Part shown: piece after piece, positions 27,162 through 36,050 of the stretch
Layout of the letters: every line of letters starts with the position of its first letter
Numbering within the stretch: the stretch's first letter is position 1
Origin: Bradyrhizobium sp.
GTDB taxonomy: Bacteria > Pseudomonadota > Alphaproteobacteria > Rhizobiales > Xanthobacteraceae
DNA length: 64,000 nucleotides
Assembly (NCBI RefSeq): GCF_016213215.1
Contig: NZ_JACRAW010000097.1
Coordinates: 62,001-126,000 of the forward strand
Direction: 5' to 3'
Translations under genes and position numbers: made by a program
Notes under the pieces: generated by a model
Told to the model about the DNA's origin: nothing
Databases searched by the model: none
What the model saw: only the letters and a program-made list of their open reading frames with translations

Positions 27162-27716
27162 ATGCGAGTGGTTGTAACGGAGCTAAACGAGGTTTTGATC
27201 GTGGAGCCGCAGCTGTTCGGCGATCAGCGCGGCTTTTTCCTCGAGAGCTATCAGCTGAAGCGCTACGCGGAGCACGGTATTGCGCGGCCATTCGTTCAGG
27301 ACAATCTGTCGCGCTCGGGCTGCGGGGTGGTCCGCGGGCTTCATCTTCAGAATCCCCTGACGCAGGGAAAGCTTGTCAGCGTCTTGAAGGGCAGGGTGCT
27401 GGATGTTGCGGTTGATGTTCGCCTCGGAAGCCCCACGTTTGGCCGTCATGTTGCTGTTGAACTGAGCGACGAAAACCGCCGGCAATTGTGGGTCCCGCGC
27501 GGCTTCGCGCACGGCTTTGCAGTTTTGTCCGAAGCGGCTGATTTCTTCTACAAGTGCGACGAATACTATAGTCCCAAGGACGAGATTGCGGTGAGATGGA
27601 ATGATCCCGCATTGGGCATCGACTGGAAGGTTGCGAGCCCCGCGCTCTCAGCGAAGGATGCCGCAGCTCCCCTGCTTGCCGACGTCAAGAACCTGCCGCT
27701 CTACGGACAGGTTTGA
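27162..27716 (+). CDS. rfbC: dTDP-4-dehydrorhamnose 3,5-epimerase
   Basis: This 184-residue cupin-fold epimerase carries out the third step of dTDP-L-rhamnose synthesis. Motifs include GDQRGFFLESY, FVQDNLSRS, RGLHLQ with the catalytic His, a central VDVRLGSPTFG and WVPRGFAHGFAVLSE. I chose ATG 27162, which places the family N terminus (VVVTELNEVLIVEP) correctly; a frame start at 27135 would add nine unrelated residues. Its stop overlaps the next start. Confidence 0.95.
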   Translation: MRVVVTELNEVLIVEPQLFGDQRGFFLESYQLKRYAEHGIARPFVQDNLSRSGCGVVRGLHLQNPLTQGKLVSVLKGRVLDVAVDVRLGSPTFGRHVAVELSDENRRQLWVPRGFAHGFAVLSEAADFFYKCDEYYSPKDEIAVRWNDPALGIDWKVASPALSAKDAAAPLLADVKNLPLYGQV

Positions 27717-28609
27717 TGCGCATTCTTCTGACCGGAACGAGCGGGCAGGTCGGGGGCGCCTTGCTGCCGCTGTTGCAGCGAAACGACATTGTTCTTGCTC
27801 CGAAGCGCGATGAGTTTGACCTATCTCGACCCGAAACCCTGACCGAGAGGCTTGCGGCCCTCAAGCCGGATCTCATCGTCAATCCCGCGGCCTATACGGC
27901 GGTCGACCGGGCCGAGGATGAGCGCGAACTTGCTTTCCGGGTGAATGCCGAAGCGGCCGCCGTCATGGCGCAATGGGCGGCGCAACACGGCGTGCCTTTG
28001 ATCCACTTCTCGACCGATTATGTCTTTGACGGCTCGGGCACCGAGCCCTGGCGTGAAGACAGCGAGCCGCGCCCGCTGTCCGCCTATGGCGCGAGCAAGC
28101 TCGAAGGCGACAGCGCGATCATCGCCGCGGGCGGTGCGCATCTGATCGTCCGTACGTCGTGGGTCTATGCTGCGAAGGGCACCAACTTCCTCAATACCAT
28201 TGTGCGTCTTGCAAAGGAGAGAGAGGAGCTTCGCATCGTCGCGGACCAGGTCGGGGCGCCCACCTCTGCCAGTGTGATTGCGGATACCATTTCGGAAATC
28301 CTGTCCGCGAGAAGATCGGATCTCGGCCGCGCGTTCGACCAATGCAAGGGCGTTGTGAACGTGGCCTGTCAGGGCGAGACAAGCTGGCACGGTTTTGCCG
28401 CGGCCATCGTGGCGGGGCTCGCATCCCGCGGCGCAGCCTTGAACGTCAAGCGCATCATCCCGATCCGAACGGATGAATTTCCAACCAGGGCAAGGCGCCC
28501 GGCGAATTCCAGGTTGAGCCTTCAGCGCCTGTGCCGCGAGTTTGATGTGAGCCCGATCTCGTGGGATCAGGCGATCGAGCGTGAGCTGGACCTGATGACT
28601 AACGCTTAG
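27716..28609 (+). CDS. rfbD: dTDP-4-dehydrorhamnose reductase
   Basis: This 297-residue reductase forms dTDP-L-rhamnose, the last step of the pathway. It shows the N-terminal GTSGQVGG nucleotide site, NPAAYTAVDRAED, STDYVFDG and the YGASKLEGD motif with catalytic Tyr and Lys. ATG 27716 overlaps the rfbC stop by one base. At its 3' end it overlaps the convergent glycosyltransferase gene by 11 bases. Confidence 0.95.
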   Translation: MRILLTGTSGQVGGALLPLLQRNDIVLAPKRDEFDLSRPETLTERLAALKPDLIVNPAAYTAVDRAEDERELAFRVNAEAAAVMAQWAAQHGVPLIHFSTDYVFDGSGTEPWREDSEPRPLSAYGASKLEGDSAIIAAGGAHLIVRTSWVYAAKGTNFLNTIVRLAKEREELRIVADQVGAPTSASVIADTISEILSARRSDLGRAFDQCKGVVNVACQGETSWHGFAAAIVAGLASRGAALNVKRIIPIRTDEFPTRARRPANSRLSLQRLCREFDVSPISWDQAIERELDLMTNA

Positions 28610-29585
28610 GGTTTTGCGGCAACTTGACGTCGGTCACGCGGAAGCCCTTGGCAAAGACGCTGTGCCGGATCGAGTCCCAAAGGAGACGAGGCGGCCTGTT
28701 GTCCACCTTTCCGGACAGCATGGTCCTCGCGCGCGACAGGCAAAGGCCCGAGATGGTGGCTAGATCGGCGAGGGCAGCGTAGGCCGGGCCGTGGTTCTTG
28801 AGGAAGTATCTGCGCCGGGCGTCCAGCATATAGCCTGGCAGCCGCCGGGGAGTGCGGTTGACGCCGGTCGATTGGCCGACAAGATGAACCACGCGGCTCG
28901 ACGGCACATACCAGGTCGGCCAGCCCTTCTTCCTCGCGTTAAAGCAGAAATCAATATCATCGAAATAGGTGAAGAAGCCTTCGTCCAGCAATCCGACATC
29001 ATCGAAGACTTGACGCCTGACGATCATGCTGGCGCCGGCGACCCAGTCCGTGAGGATGGGGTGATCGACCACCGGGGGGGCGACGATCCAGCGCTCGAGC
29101 AGCTTGCTCACCACGCCCAGCCTGAGCGTGCCCTCCAGTTCGCTCAGTGGCGATTGGAAGCGGAACGCCGATCGCTGGGGTGTCCCGTCCGGATCCTCGA
29201 GGCGGCTGCCTGCGATGCCGACCTTCGGGTTCTGGTCCATGAAGTCGACCAGGGCCTTGAAGGCGTTGGGGCGAACGATCGTATCGGGGTTCAGCAGCAG
29301 GACGTATTGCGGCGGCTCGGCCGATTGCAGCGCCGGGCGAATGACGACATTGTTGCCGCCGGTGAAGCCGAGATTGACATCCTGCGCCGTCAACGAACAC
29401 CAGGCCTGCCAGCCATTGGCGGTGATCGCGAGCTGGATCTTTTCGGCCGAGTCGTCGCCCGTGCCGTTCTCGCAGACCACGACCCGCGTGCCCGGCACGC
29501 TCGCGATCTCCGCCGCCACCGAGTGCAGGCAGTCGACCACGAGGTCCGCGACGCGGAAGTTTACGATGACGACTAATAGTTTCAT
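28599..29585 (-). CDS. GT2 family glycosyltransferase (rhamnosyltransferase-like)
   Basis: This 328-residue soluble GT2 enzyme begins LLVVIVNFRVADLVVDCL and shows VCENGTGDDS, GFTGGNNVV, LLNPDTIVRP (the metal-binding DxD-like NPD region), GWVAGASM-like DWVAGASMIVRR and FFTYFDDIDFC. These features match the rhamnosyltransferase-type GT2 group (WbbL-like). Closeness to the rhamnose genes fits, although acceptor and linkage cannot be read. It is convergent with rfbD. The 140 bases upstream contain an inverted repeat, TAAAGCTTGATCGG with CCGATCAAGCTTTA (29671-29704), that may be a terminator or operator. Confidence 0.85.
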   Translation of the reverse strand: MKLLVVIVNFRVADLVVDCLHSVAAEIASVPGTRVVVCENGTGDDSAEKIQLAITANGWQAWCSLTAQDVNLGFTGGNNVVIRPALQSAEPPQYVLLLNPDTIVRPNAFKALVDFMDQNPKVGIAGSRLEDPDGTPQRSAFRFQSPLSELEGTLRLGVVSKLLERWIVAPPVVDHPILTDWVAGASMIVRRQVFDDVGLLDEGFFTYFDDIDFCFNARKKGWPTWYVPSSRVVHLVGQSTGVNRTPRRLPGYMLDARRRYFLKNHGPAYAALADLATISGLCLSRARTMLSGKVDNRPPRLLWDSIRHSVFAKGFRVTDVKLPQNPKR

Positions 29586-29670
29586 GGATTCGGATATACT
29601 GCTGCCGGAAAGGCATTGAATAGATTAATAGCTAACCGCGATCCAGAGCCAGCGGGCAGAAGAATGCCTG

Positions 29671-29710
29671 TAAAGCTTGATCGGTTTACCCGATCAAGCT
29701 TTACTTTCTC
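29671..29710. terminator. Strong inverted repeat between divergent genes
   Basis: TAAAGCTTGATCGG (29671-29684) and CCGATCAAGCTTTA (29690-29703) form a perfect 14-bp stem around a 5-base loop (TTTAC), followed on the plus strand by CTTTCTCTTG. It has the strength of a terminator but no gene ends just upstream on either strand. It lies 22 bases before the start of the glycosidase-like gene, so it may act as an operator or as a 5' untranslated hairpin hindering that gene. Confidence 0.55.
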
Positions 29711-29725
29711 TTGTGGGGTAAATCG

Positions 29726-31999
29726 ATGTCCAGCCTGTTGAGCCGTCGTGAGTTCCTGGCTGCAACGTCTGGCGCTGCTCTTGCGGGGATTGACCCGCAG
29801 TTGGCGCCGGCACAGTCGAACAAGAGCCTTAGTTCAACTCACCACGGTAAGCTGCAGGTAAATCTCTGGATTCCGAGCTTGTTCGCCGATTTCCCCCTCA
29901 TCGATATCTTCAAGCTGAGTGATCGGTTTTGGGAGGTGCCGGGGGCGAAAGAAGACTTTTACGAGCTTATCGGAGAGAACGGCTATCCGACGAGGATGGC
30001 AAACGGCGCGTCCTTCTATCAGACCTATTGCATCGGCTATCTGACCGCGAACGACAACTGGGTAATAACGTGGGAAGGGGCTGGCTCCGTTACAATTGGT
30101 GGGCCAACAGCAGGCGTAAGCTACGCCCTTGTCTCTAAGGCATCTAACAGGCTCGAGTACTCAATCACGTCGTCGGCCCTGGCTTTCGGCACCGGCTTTC
30201 GACTTATCGTTCGTATAACTGGCATCACGAGACCGATTTCGAACATTCGCATTTTTCGGAAGAGCCACGAGCCGCTCCTCAGTGCGGGTCAGAAGTTCAA
30301 CCCGGATTTCCTGGCGCTGTATCGAGGGATGGGACGCATTCGATTCATGGATTGGATGTACACCAACGTCAACCCGATCGCGCGCTGGCAGGATCGTACA
30401 ACGGAGCAGAGCTGGAATTGGCTCGGATACAATTTCCATCCAGCAAGCTACGCCGGGACTTGTACCCGCTCTGGAAGCTCCTATCGATCAGCACACGCTA
30501 TCTCTGGTAATCCAGCGAAATGGGTGAACGGCCAGATGATACAATGCGTGCTGCCCAGTCCACCGGTCTTTGTCAGTATAACAGCCTTTGCGAACGGACC
30601 GAATCCGACTATCACCGCGCAAGGTCACGAACTGCAAACCGGAGATGTGGTCTCGTTCCACTCCATGCCGGGCAGCTTTCTTGCTCCGACCCCCACCTTC
30701 CCAAACCAAACAGAAGGGAAGTTTTTCACCATTTCCGTGATCGATGCAGACAACTTCGTCGTGAATGGCCTCGATAGCAGTAAGTGGGGCGCCTACACCG
30801 GAGGCGGCTTCGTCGCTAAGCAGGTCACGCTGTCAGTTGGCGCATTGCCAACGAAACCGGTGCTATCGAATGTGCTCGGCAGCGTTGGGAGAATAACGCT
30901 CACATCCAATGCAGGCTCGCTGTTTACGCTGGTGTATGACGAAATCGCGGATGGATTGTCTCTCGCAGTGGGGCCGACGGCGGCTGGTGTCCCGTTCGGC
31001 CTTAGTGTGGAGACGCTGGTTGATCTTGCCAATGAGCTGAAGGCCAGTCCGTGGTTTTGCGTCCCAACTTATGCTGACGATGACTTTGTCAGACAGTTCG
31101 CAACTTACGTCAAAAATAGGCTCGATCCTGAACTCGTCGCCAGCTTCGAATATTCCAATGAAGTCTGGAACGTAGGATGGGGCCTGATCCCGACGGGCGC
31201 TTGCCAGCAGCGGGCTCAGCGTCTGTGGGGTATTCTCGGTATCGACGGGTACAACAATTACTACGGGTTCCGTGTTGCCCGGATTATGTCGATCGTTTCC
31301 GATGTCTTTGCCGGCCAGATGCATCGCGTCAACAGAGTGATGTCGGTCTTCACTGCGGCTCCCGGCGGAGGGCAAAAGGTCTCGCGATTTCAGGCGCCTG
31401 CAGCAAGACTCGACCATTCTCCCACCAGTTTTATTGATTCGATCGCTATCGCGCCTTATCTGGAATCCAATCGCGCCAATACGGCAAACACTGAATTCGT
31501 TGCGGCCTACAAGGCCGGCGGCGCCGCGGCAGAAAGCGCGTTGCAATGGCTCGACAACAAGCTGCGCACCAACAACGGCGATAAGGGATCTGCCTTTACG
31601 TTGGATTATTGCACGAGCGTCTTGTTTCCGGCTTGGAAAGCTATCGCAAACTCGCCGGCACCCGGAACTGGCAGCAAGAAGCTGTGCATGTATGAAGGTG
31701 GCTGGGGCTACATTCCTAGATTGGAAAAGCTGTTCGGACCCAATCCCTACGGGGGAGTAACCATCTCTGAGGCCGACGTACTGGGCTTTTTTTCCGGATA
31801 CTATGCAAGCAAGTACTTCGCTCAGACACTCTCAGCCTATCTTGAAGCATTCACCCGGGCAGGAGGAGAGTATCCGAGCCAGTATTGCCTTGTTGGGGGG
31901 TGGGGCGCAGGGGGGATGTGGGGGGTCATCGCACCAAACATGTATGCCACCAGAACGCCCGCGTATTTCGTTCTTGCTGATTTTAATTCACAAACGTGA
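29726..31999 (+). CDS. Secreted (Tat) glycosidase-like protein with an inserted FCCH-like beta domain
   Basis: This 757-residue protein starts with a Tat signal (SRREFLAATSGAALAG). The C-terminal half contains VASFEYSNEVWN (Glu479), the Asn-Glu acid/base pattern of clan GH-A glycosidases, preceded by SPWFCVPTYADDDFVRQFA. Between residues about 283 and 362 there is an inserted beta domain (TITAQGHELQTGDVVSF, TISVIDADNFVVNGLD, GAYTGGGF) that resembles bacterial domains annotated as E1-FCCH-like. I chose ATG 29726 with TGGGGT upstream. It may trim or modify the exopolysaccharide in the periplasm. No exact glycosidase family can be named. Confidence 0.65.
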   Translation: MSSLLSRREFLAATSGAALAGIDPQLAPAQSNKSLSSTHHGKLQVNLWIPSLFADFPLIDIFKLSDRFWEVPGAKEDFYELIGENGYPTRMANGASFYQTYCIGYLTANDNWVITWEGAGSVTIGGPTAGVSYALVSKASNRLEYSITSSALAFGTGFRLIVRITGITRPISNIRIFRKSHEPLLSAGQKFNPDFLALYRGMGRIRFMDWMYTNVNPIARWQDRTTEQSWNWLGYNFHPASYAGTCTRSGSSYRSAHAISGNPAKWVNGQMIQCVLPSPPVFVSITAFANGPNPTITAQGHELQTGDVVSFHSMPGSFLAPTPTFPNQTEGKFFTISVIDADNFVVNGLDSSKWGAYTGGGFVAKQVTLSVGALPTKPVLSNVLGSVGRITLTSNAGSLFTLVYDEIADGLSLAVGPTAAGVPFGLSVETLVDLANELKASPWFCVPTYADDDFVRQFATYVKNRLDPELVASFEYSNEVWNVGWGLIPTGACQQRAQRLWGILGIDGYNNYYGFRVARIMSIVSDVFAGQMHRVNRVMSVFTAAPGGGQKVSRFQAPAARLDHSPTSFIDSIAIAPYLESNRANTANTEFVAAYKAGGAAAESALQWLDNKLRTNNGDKGSAFTLDYCTSVLFPAWKAIANSPAPGTGSKKLCMYEGGWGYIPRLEKLFGPNPYGGVTISEADVLGFFSGYYASKYFAQTLSAYLEAFTRAGGEYPSQYCLVGGWGAGGMWGVIAPNMYATRTPAYFVLADFNSQT

Positions 32000-32013
32000 T
32001 AACGGTCTCACCC

Positions 32014-32784
32014 ATGAAAATTCAACATCACGTATATAGAGCAATCGAGCGCATGGGTATCCGTGCCGGCCTGAGAAAGCCCGTACCCTCGATGAAAGAT
32101 TTCGCTCTGACAGGAAGCGAAATCCAGGCCTTCAAAGATGGGGCAGGGGGCGGCGTCAAGGCAGCTTTTCTTGGGGCACAGAAGCGTCCCGCGCACAAGT
32201 GGACCCACTACCTTGATATCTATGAACGATATCTGTCGAACTACCGCGATAAACCGATCTCCTTTCTGGAGATCGGGGTAATGTCGGGAGGCTCACTCGA
32301 TATGTGGCGAAGATATTTCGGTGAGCCCGCAACCATCGTTGGGATCGATATAGATCCCACATGCGCTGAGCGTGTCGATCCACCAAATATTGTACGCATA
32401 GGTTCGCAAGACGACCGACGTTTCCTTGAGGGTGTAATTAACGAATTCGGTGCACCGGATGTCGTTCTAGACGATGGCTCTCACATTGGCAGGCACCAGC
32501 GAGCCAGCTTCGAAATTCTCTTTCCTCATTTGAAAAGCGGTGGCCTGTACATCATTGAGGACGTGCACACCGCTTATTGGCCTGACTGGGAAGGCGGCTA
32601 CAAGCGCAATGGCTCGATCATAGAGTACACCAAGCAGATGATCGATGACCTGCACGGCTGGTATCACAATCGACGAACCACCACTCCAGCCAAGGATGAG
32701 ATCGGAGCGATACACCTCTATGATTCGATCATCGTCATCGAAAAGAACGGGAAAGGCAAACCTGGTTTCTTAGCTAGTATCTAG
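32014..32784 (+). CDS. SAM-dependent methyltransferase (CmcI-like), exopolysaccharide modifying
   Basis: This 256-residue protein has a class I methyltransferase core: SFLEIGVMSGGSLDMWRRYF (SAM site), VGIDIDPTCAERVDPP, then DVVLDDGSHIGRHQRASFE and GGLYIIEDVHTAYWP. These motifs are found in cephalosporin-hydroxylase/CmcI-like and macrocin O-methyltransferase-like proteins, which occur in many polysaccharide loci. An in-frame GTG at 31996 overlaps the preceding stop (GTGA) and is an alternative start. Probable role is O-methylation of a sugar in the repeat unit. Confidence 0.75.
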   Translation: MKIQHHVYRAIERMGIRAGLRKPVPSMKDFALTGSEIQAFKDGAGGGVKAAFLGAQKRPAHKWTHYLDIYERYLSNYRDKPISFLEIGVMSGGSLDMWRRYFGEPATIVGIDIDPTCAERVDPPNIVRIGSQDDRRFLEGVINEFGAPDVVLDDGSHIGRHQRASFEILFPHLKSGGLYIIEDVHTAYWPDWEGGYKRNGSIIEYTKQMIDDLHGWYHNRRTTTPAKDEIGAIHLYDSIIVIEKNGKGKPGFLASI

Positions 32785-32850
32785 GTTGCCGCGTGCTTGT
32801 CTGGACCGTTATGCCCTGTAAGGAAATAGTTTTGCCGGTAGAAGGCGCGC

Positions 32851-34251
32851 ATGCCTAACTGGTTTGCATATACGGCGCTCGTTTGCTGGCCGATCATTTC
32901 GATGTTTTTGTTTGCCAGGCTGACGTTAGCCAAAGCGACGGTTTGGACCATATTAGGAGCGCAATACTTCCTGCCGGCGGCGACTGTCATCAAGATTCCG
33001 ATGGTGCCGCAGTTCGACAAGGCCTCCATTCCGAGCCTTTGTGTCTTGGTCGGTTGCATGGTTCGCGGCCAGAAAATTCGCAGAGACAAAACATCTTACG
33101 TCGCCGATGTTCTGATCGGCATGTATGTCTTGGGCCCTCTCGCGACTTCGATCTTCAACGGCGACCCGGTTGTTGTGGGTAGAACTCTTATTCCCGGGGT
33201 GGACGCCTACGACGGAGGCTCGGCGTTGTTGCTGGCGGCTATTGCTCTCTTTCCTTTCCTTGTTGGACGCCTGTTTCTCGGCACGACCTCGGCGCTGGCC
33301 GACTGCCTGCGCGCCCTCGCCTGGGGCGGCATTTGCTATTCTGTTCTGCTGCTCTTTGAAATGCGGATGAGCCCGCAGTTGCATTACTGGGTTTATGGCT
33401 TCACGCCGTCAGACTTTGTTCAACAAATAAGAGGTGAAGGCTTTCGACCCATGGCGTTTATGGGGCATGGCCTGATCGCGGGCTTTTTCACAATGGCCAG
33501 CTTCGCAGCAGCCGCTGTCCTGAGCAGGTCTGGCTTCAAATTGGGAAGGATACCGACGAATGGTGCCGTTGCATATCTCGGAGGAATCTTGCTCCTTTCC
33601 AGGAGTTTGGGAGCCACGCTATATGGCGTGCTCCTGTTTCCATTCGTCAAATGGGGCAGCGCAAGAGTGCAGTCATTTTTGGCTGTCAGCCTGGTGTCCG
33701 TCGCCCTTGCTTTTCCCTTGGTACGCTACGCGAATATCGTTCCGACGGGGGCAGTGCTGGGGATGTTTGAAGCAATCAGTCCGGACCGGGCGCAATCTCT
33801 TGCCGTTCGGTTTCTGAATGAAAACATCCTGCTCGAAAAAGCCTCGGAGCGGTGGCTTCTGGGATGGGGGCGATACGGGCGGAGCCGGGTCTACGGGGAG
33901 GAGAGCGGCAAGGATATCTCAGTTACTGATGGCCGTTGGATTATCGATTTAGGTCAACATGGGCTGCTCGGTTTCATCGCCGAATTTGGGCTCCTGTCGC
34001 TTTGCGTGATCCGGGCGGCTAATACGTCTTTCCGGGCAGCGCAGGAGCGGCTCCTTATAGTCGGGGCCAGCCTATTGTTGGCGATAAATGTAGTCGAGTT
34101 GATCCCGAACTCAACACTCACTCCGTGGAGTTTCCTGTTGGCGGGAATGTTGCTGGGAAGAGCTGAAGCAAAAAGTGCCGCGGCAGATGTACAGAAAAAC
34201 AAGGATTATGCGGCTGGCTATCATTTCAGTAAGGTGCACGGGGGTGGTTGA
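32851..34251 (+). CDS. O-antigen ligase/polymerase-like membrane protein (Wzy-like)
   Basis: This 466-residue protein has about eleven hydrophobic segments and a periplasmic loop region around residues 290-365 (ENILLEKASERWLLGWGRYGR, with 20 or fewer residues in the recognisable core LLGWGRYGRSRVY). The WLLGWG pattern before a late membrane segment is typical of Wzy/WaaL proteins. It is the only polymerase candidate in the locus and would join repeat units at the periplasmic face. Sequence conservation in this family is low, so the assignment rests on topology and context. Confidence 0.75.
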   Translation: MPNWFAYTALVCWPIISMFLFARLTLAKATVWTILGAQYFLPAATVIKIPMVPQFDKASIPSLCVLVGCMVRGQKIRRDKTSYVADVLIGMYVLGPLATSIFNGDPVVVGRTLIPGVDAYDGGSALLLAAIALFPFLVGRLFLGTTSALADCLRALAWGGICYSVLLLFEMRMSPQLHYWVYGFTPSDFVQQIRGEGFRPMAFMGHGLIAGFFTMASFAAAAVLSRSGFKLGRIPTNGAVAYLGGILLLSRSLGATLYGVLLFPFVKWGSARVQSFLAVSLVSVALAFPLVRYANIVPTGAVLGMFEAISPDRAQSLAVRFLNENILLEKASERWLLGWGRYGRSRVYGEESGKDISVTDGRWIIDLGQHGLLGFIAEFGLLSLCVIRAANTSFRAAQERLLIVGASLLLAINVVELIPNSTLTPWSFLLAGMLLGRAEAKSAAADVQKNKDYAAGYHFSKVHGGG

Positions 34252-34254
34252 GCT

Positions 34255-34947
34255 ATGGTGGTAGCGCTGCGAAGCGATTCCGGTAAGATTGAGGTCATCA
34301 ATCTAAGATCACGACCCGACAGACGGGACGCGATGAAACGCGAGCTGGAGCGAATTGGGTGGCAGGCTGATTTCTTCGAAACGGAAAAGCCGTCGGATGC
34401 AGCCGGCTTTCCGTCTGTGGGCGCGCGTGGGTGCTTCGAAAGCCACTTGGCGGTACTCAGACGCAATAGGGGAGTTGATCGCCTGGTGGTGTTGGAGGAC
34501 GATGTAAACTTCGCCAGAGATTTCGGCCACCTGTGGAGCGAGGCAGAGCGCGAGCTCGAACGTGTTGACTGGTCCATCTGTTATCTCGGACATCAACTTC
34601 CAGTTGAGAAATTCGGGCTCATCCTTCTGGATTCATCGCAGGCCGTCAGGTGCTCTCATTTCCTAATGTTCAATGGGCTGTCTTTGGCGCAAATCATCGC
34701 AGAATTGGAAGTGATCTACTCTCGACCGCCGGGGCATCCTGATGGAGGACCGATGCATGTGGATGGAGCCTACAGCACTATCCGCGCGCAGAGGCCGCAC
34801 CTAAAAACATACGCGTACGTGCCCTCTCTCGGATATCAGCGTTCATCCCGCACAGATATAGCCGACGATAAGTGGTTCGATAGGAGCAGTGTCCTGCGCC
34901 CGCTAGTTGATCTCGCCCGTCGTGCCAAGGATGCTTTTAGGCATTGA
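34255..34947 (+). CDS. GT25 family glycosyltransferase
   Basis: This 230-residue protein shows the GT25 pattern: EVINLRSRPDRRDAMKREL at the N terminus, GARGCFESHLAVLR, and the metal-binding VLEDDVNFARDF. GT25 enzymes are best known from lipooligosaccharide synthesis (Haemophilus, Neisseria). The start lies three bases after the polymerase stop and the gene overlaps the next one, so it belongs to the same operon. Substrate unknown. Confidence 0.82.
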   Translation: MVVALRSDSGKIEVINLRSRPDRRDAMKRELERIGWQADFFETEKPSDAAGFPSVGARGCFESHLAVLRRNRGVDRLVVLEDDVNFARDFGHLWSEAERELERVDWSICYLGHQLPVEKFGLILLDSSQAVRCSHFLMFNGLSLAQIIAELEVIYSRPPGHPDGGPMHVDGAYSTIRAQRPHLKTYAYVPSLGYQRSSRTDIADDKWFDRSSVLRPLVDLARRAKDAFRH

Positions 34948-36020
34948 GTGACCTCGTGAGACCTCGCATTCTTAATATTCTGGTGGATGGTCGCCCCGGC
35001 ACAAGAACGCGGGCGTTGCAGATCGGCAATCTGGAGTTCGAGGTTGTTGACGTCATACTTGGTTCTGGCTCAGCCTGGTTGTTGTTGCTCAAGGCCCTGT
35101 TCATTCCGCGCCGATTTGGCCAATTCGATGCAGTCATGACCAGTGAGTACTTTTCCTCGTTTGCGATCAACTTCCGCCTGTTGGCTACGCTCTGTCCCAC
35201 GCCGCACATCACGGTTGGGTTGAATCAAAGTCGTCAACTCTTGAAGTCCGGGCATGCCGCTATCGATGGAGCAATTAATCGAATCTTTGGCAGGGGAGAC
35301 CTGTACATCATGCACTCCCGGAAGGAGCTGGATCTCTTCAATCGAATTCATCACTTGAACCTGGAAAAGCTCATGTTTTCTCATTGGGGCTTCGATCATC
35401 CAGGTGTCGGATCAGACACGTTTAGAACTTGGCCGCGACCGTATGTCTGTCTTGTTGGAAGAAACAACAGAGACGTGGATCTCTTTTGCCAAGTGTGCCG
35501 TCAGCTGGATTGCGATGGCGTGATTGTCTGCTCCTCGCATCAGAAAATGCCCCAAGAGTTGCCCGGCAACGTCCACGTGTTCAGGGATCTGGACATGGAA
35601 CGGGCGATGAGCTGCATTAAGCACGCTCTGGCAAATCTGATCCTTGTGAAGGACGGAGAGCGGGGAGCGGGCCACATTACTGCGGTGGCGGCAATGCTCC
35701 TCGAAACACCTCAGATTGCCTCAACCGTGGAGGTGCTCTCCGACTATCTCATCGACGGCTATAATTGCCTCGCGGTGCCAATCGGCGATGCGGATGCTAT
35801 TCGGGACGCAATCGCGGCCATTTTGAGCGCGCCCGATATGTCCGCTGAATTGGCGAGCAACGGGCGTGAGTACGCCGGAAGATGGCTTTCGCACCAGGCT
35901 GCGACAGAAAGGGTCTTCGCCGCCGTCCACAAGATCCTATGTGGCGAAAGCGTGCAAGCCGTTGACCCCGAATGGTTGCGATACTTTTCGTCGGTGTCTA
36001 AACCAAGGCCCAACTTGTAG
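34944..36020 (+). CDS. GT4-type (family 1) glycosyltransferase
   Basis: This protein of about 355 residues has a weakly conserved N-terminal domain and a C-terminal GT-B domain with VKDGERGAGHITAVAAML, LLETPQIASTVEVLSDYLID and YNCLAVPIGDADAIRDAI, the nucleotide-sugar side of GT4-like enzymes. The start is uncertain: TTG 34944 overlaps the upstream stop by four bases, and GTG 34956 is an alternative. From here to about 39.9 kb the sequence is visibly poorer in GC than the flanks. Donor and acceptor unknown. Confidence 0.75.
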   Translation: MSDLVRPRILNILVDGRPGTRTRALQIGNLEFEVVDVILGSGSAWLLLLKALFIPRRFGQFDAVMTSEYFSSFAINFRLLATLCPTPHITVGLNQSRQLLKSGHAAIDGAINRIFGRGDLYIMHSRKELDLFNRIHHLNLEKLMFSHWGFDHPGVGSDTFRTWPRPYVCLVGRNNRDVDLFCQVCRQLDCDGVIVCSSHQKMPQELPGNVHVFRDLDMERAMSCIKHALANLILVKDGERGAGHITAVAAMLLETPQIASTVEVLSDYLIDGYNCLAVPIGDADAIRDAIAAILSAPDMSAELASNGREYAGRWLSHQAATERVFAAVHKILCGESVQAVDPEWLRYFSSVSKPRPNL

Positions 36021-36050
36021 ATTCGGCTCAACGACTTTTAGAGAATTGTC

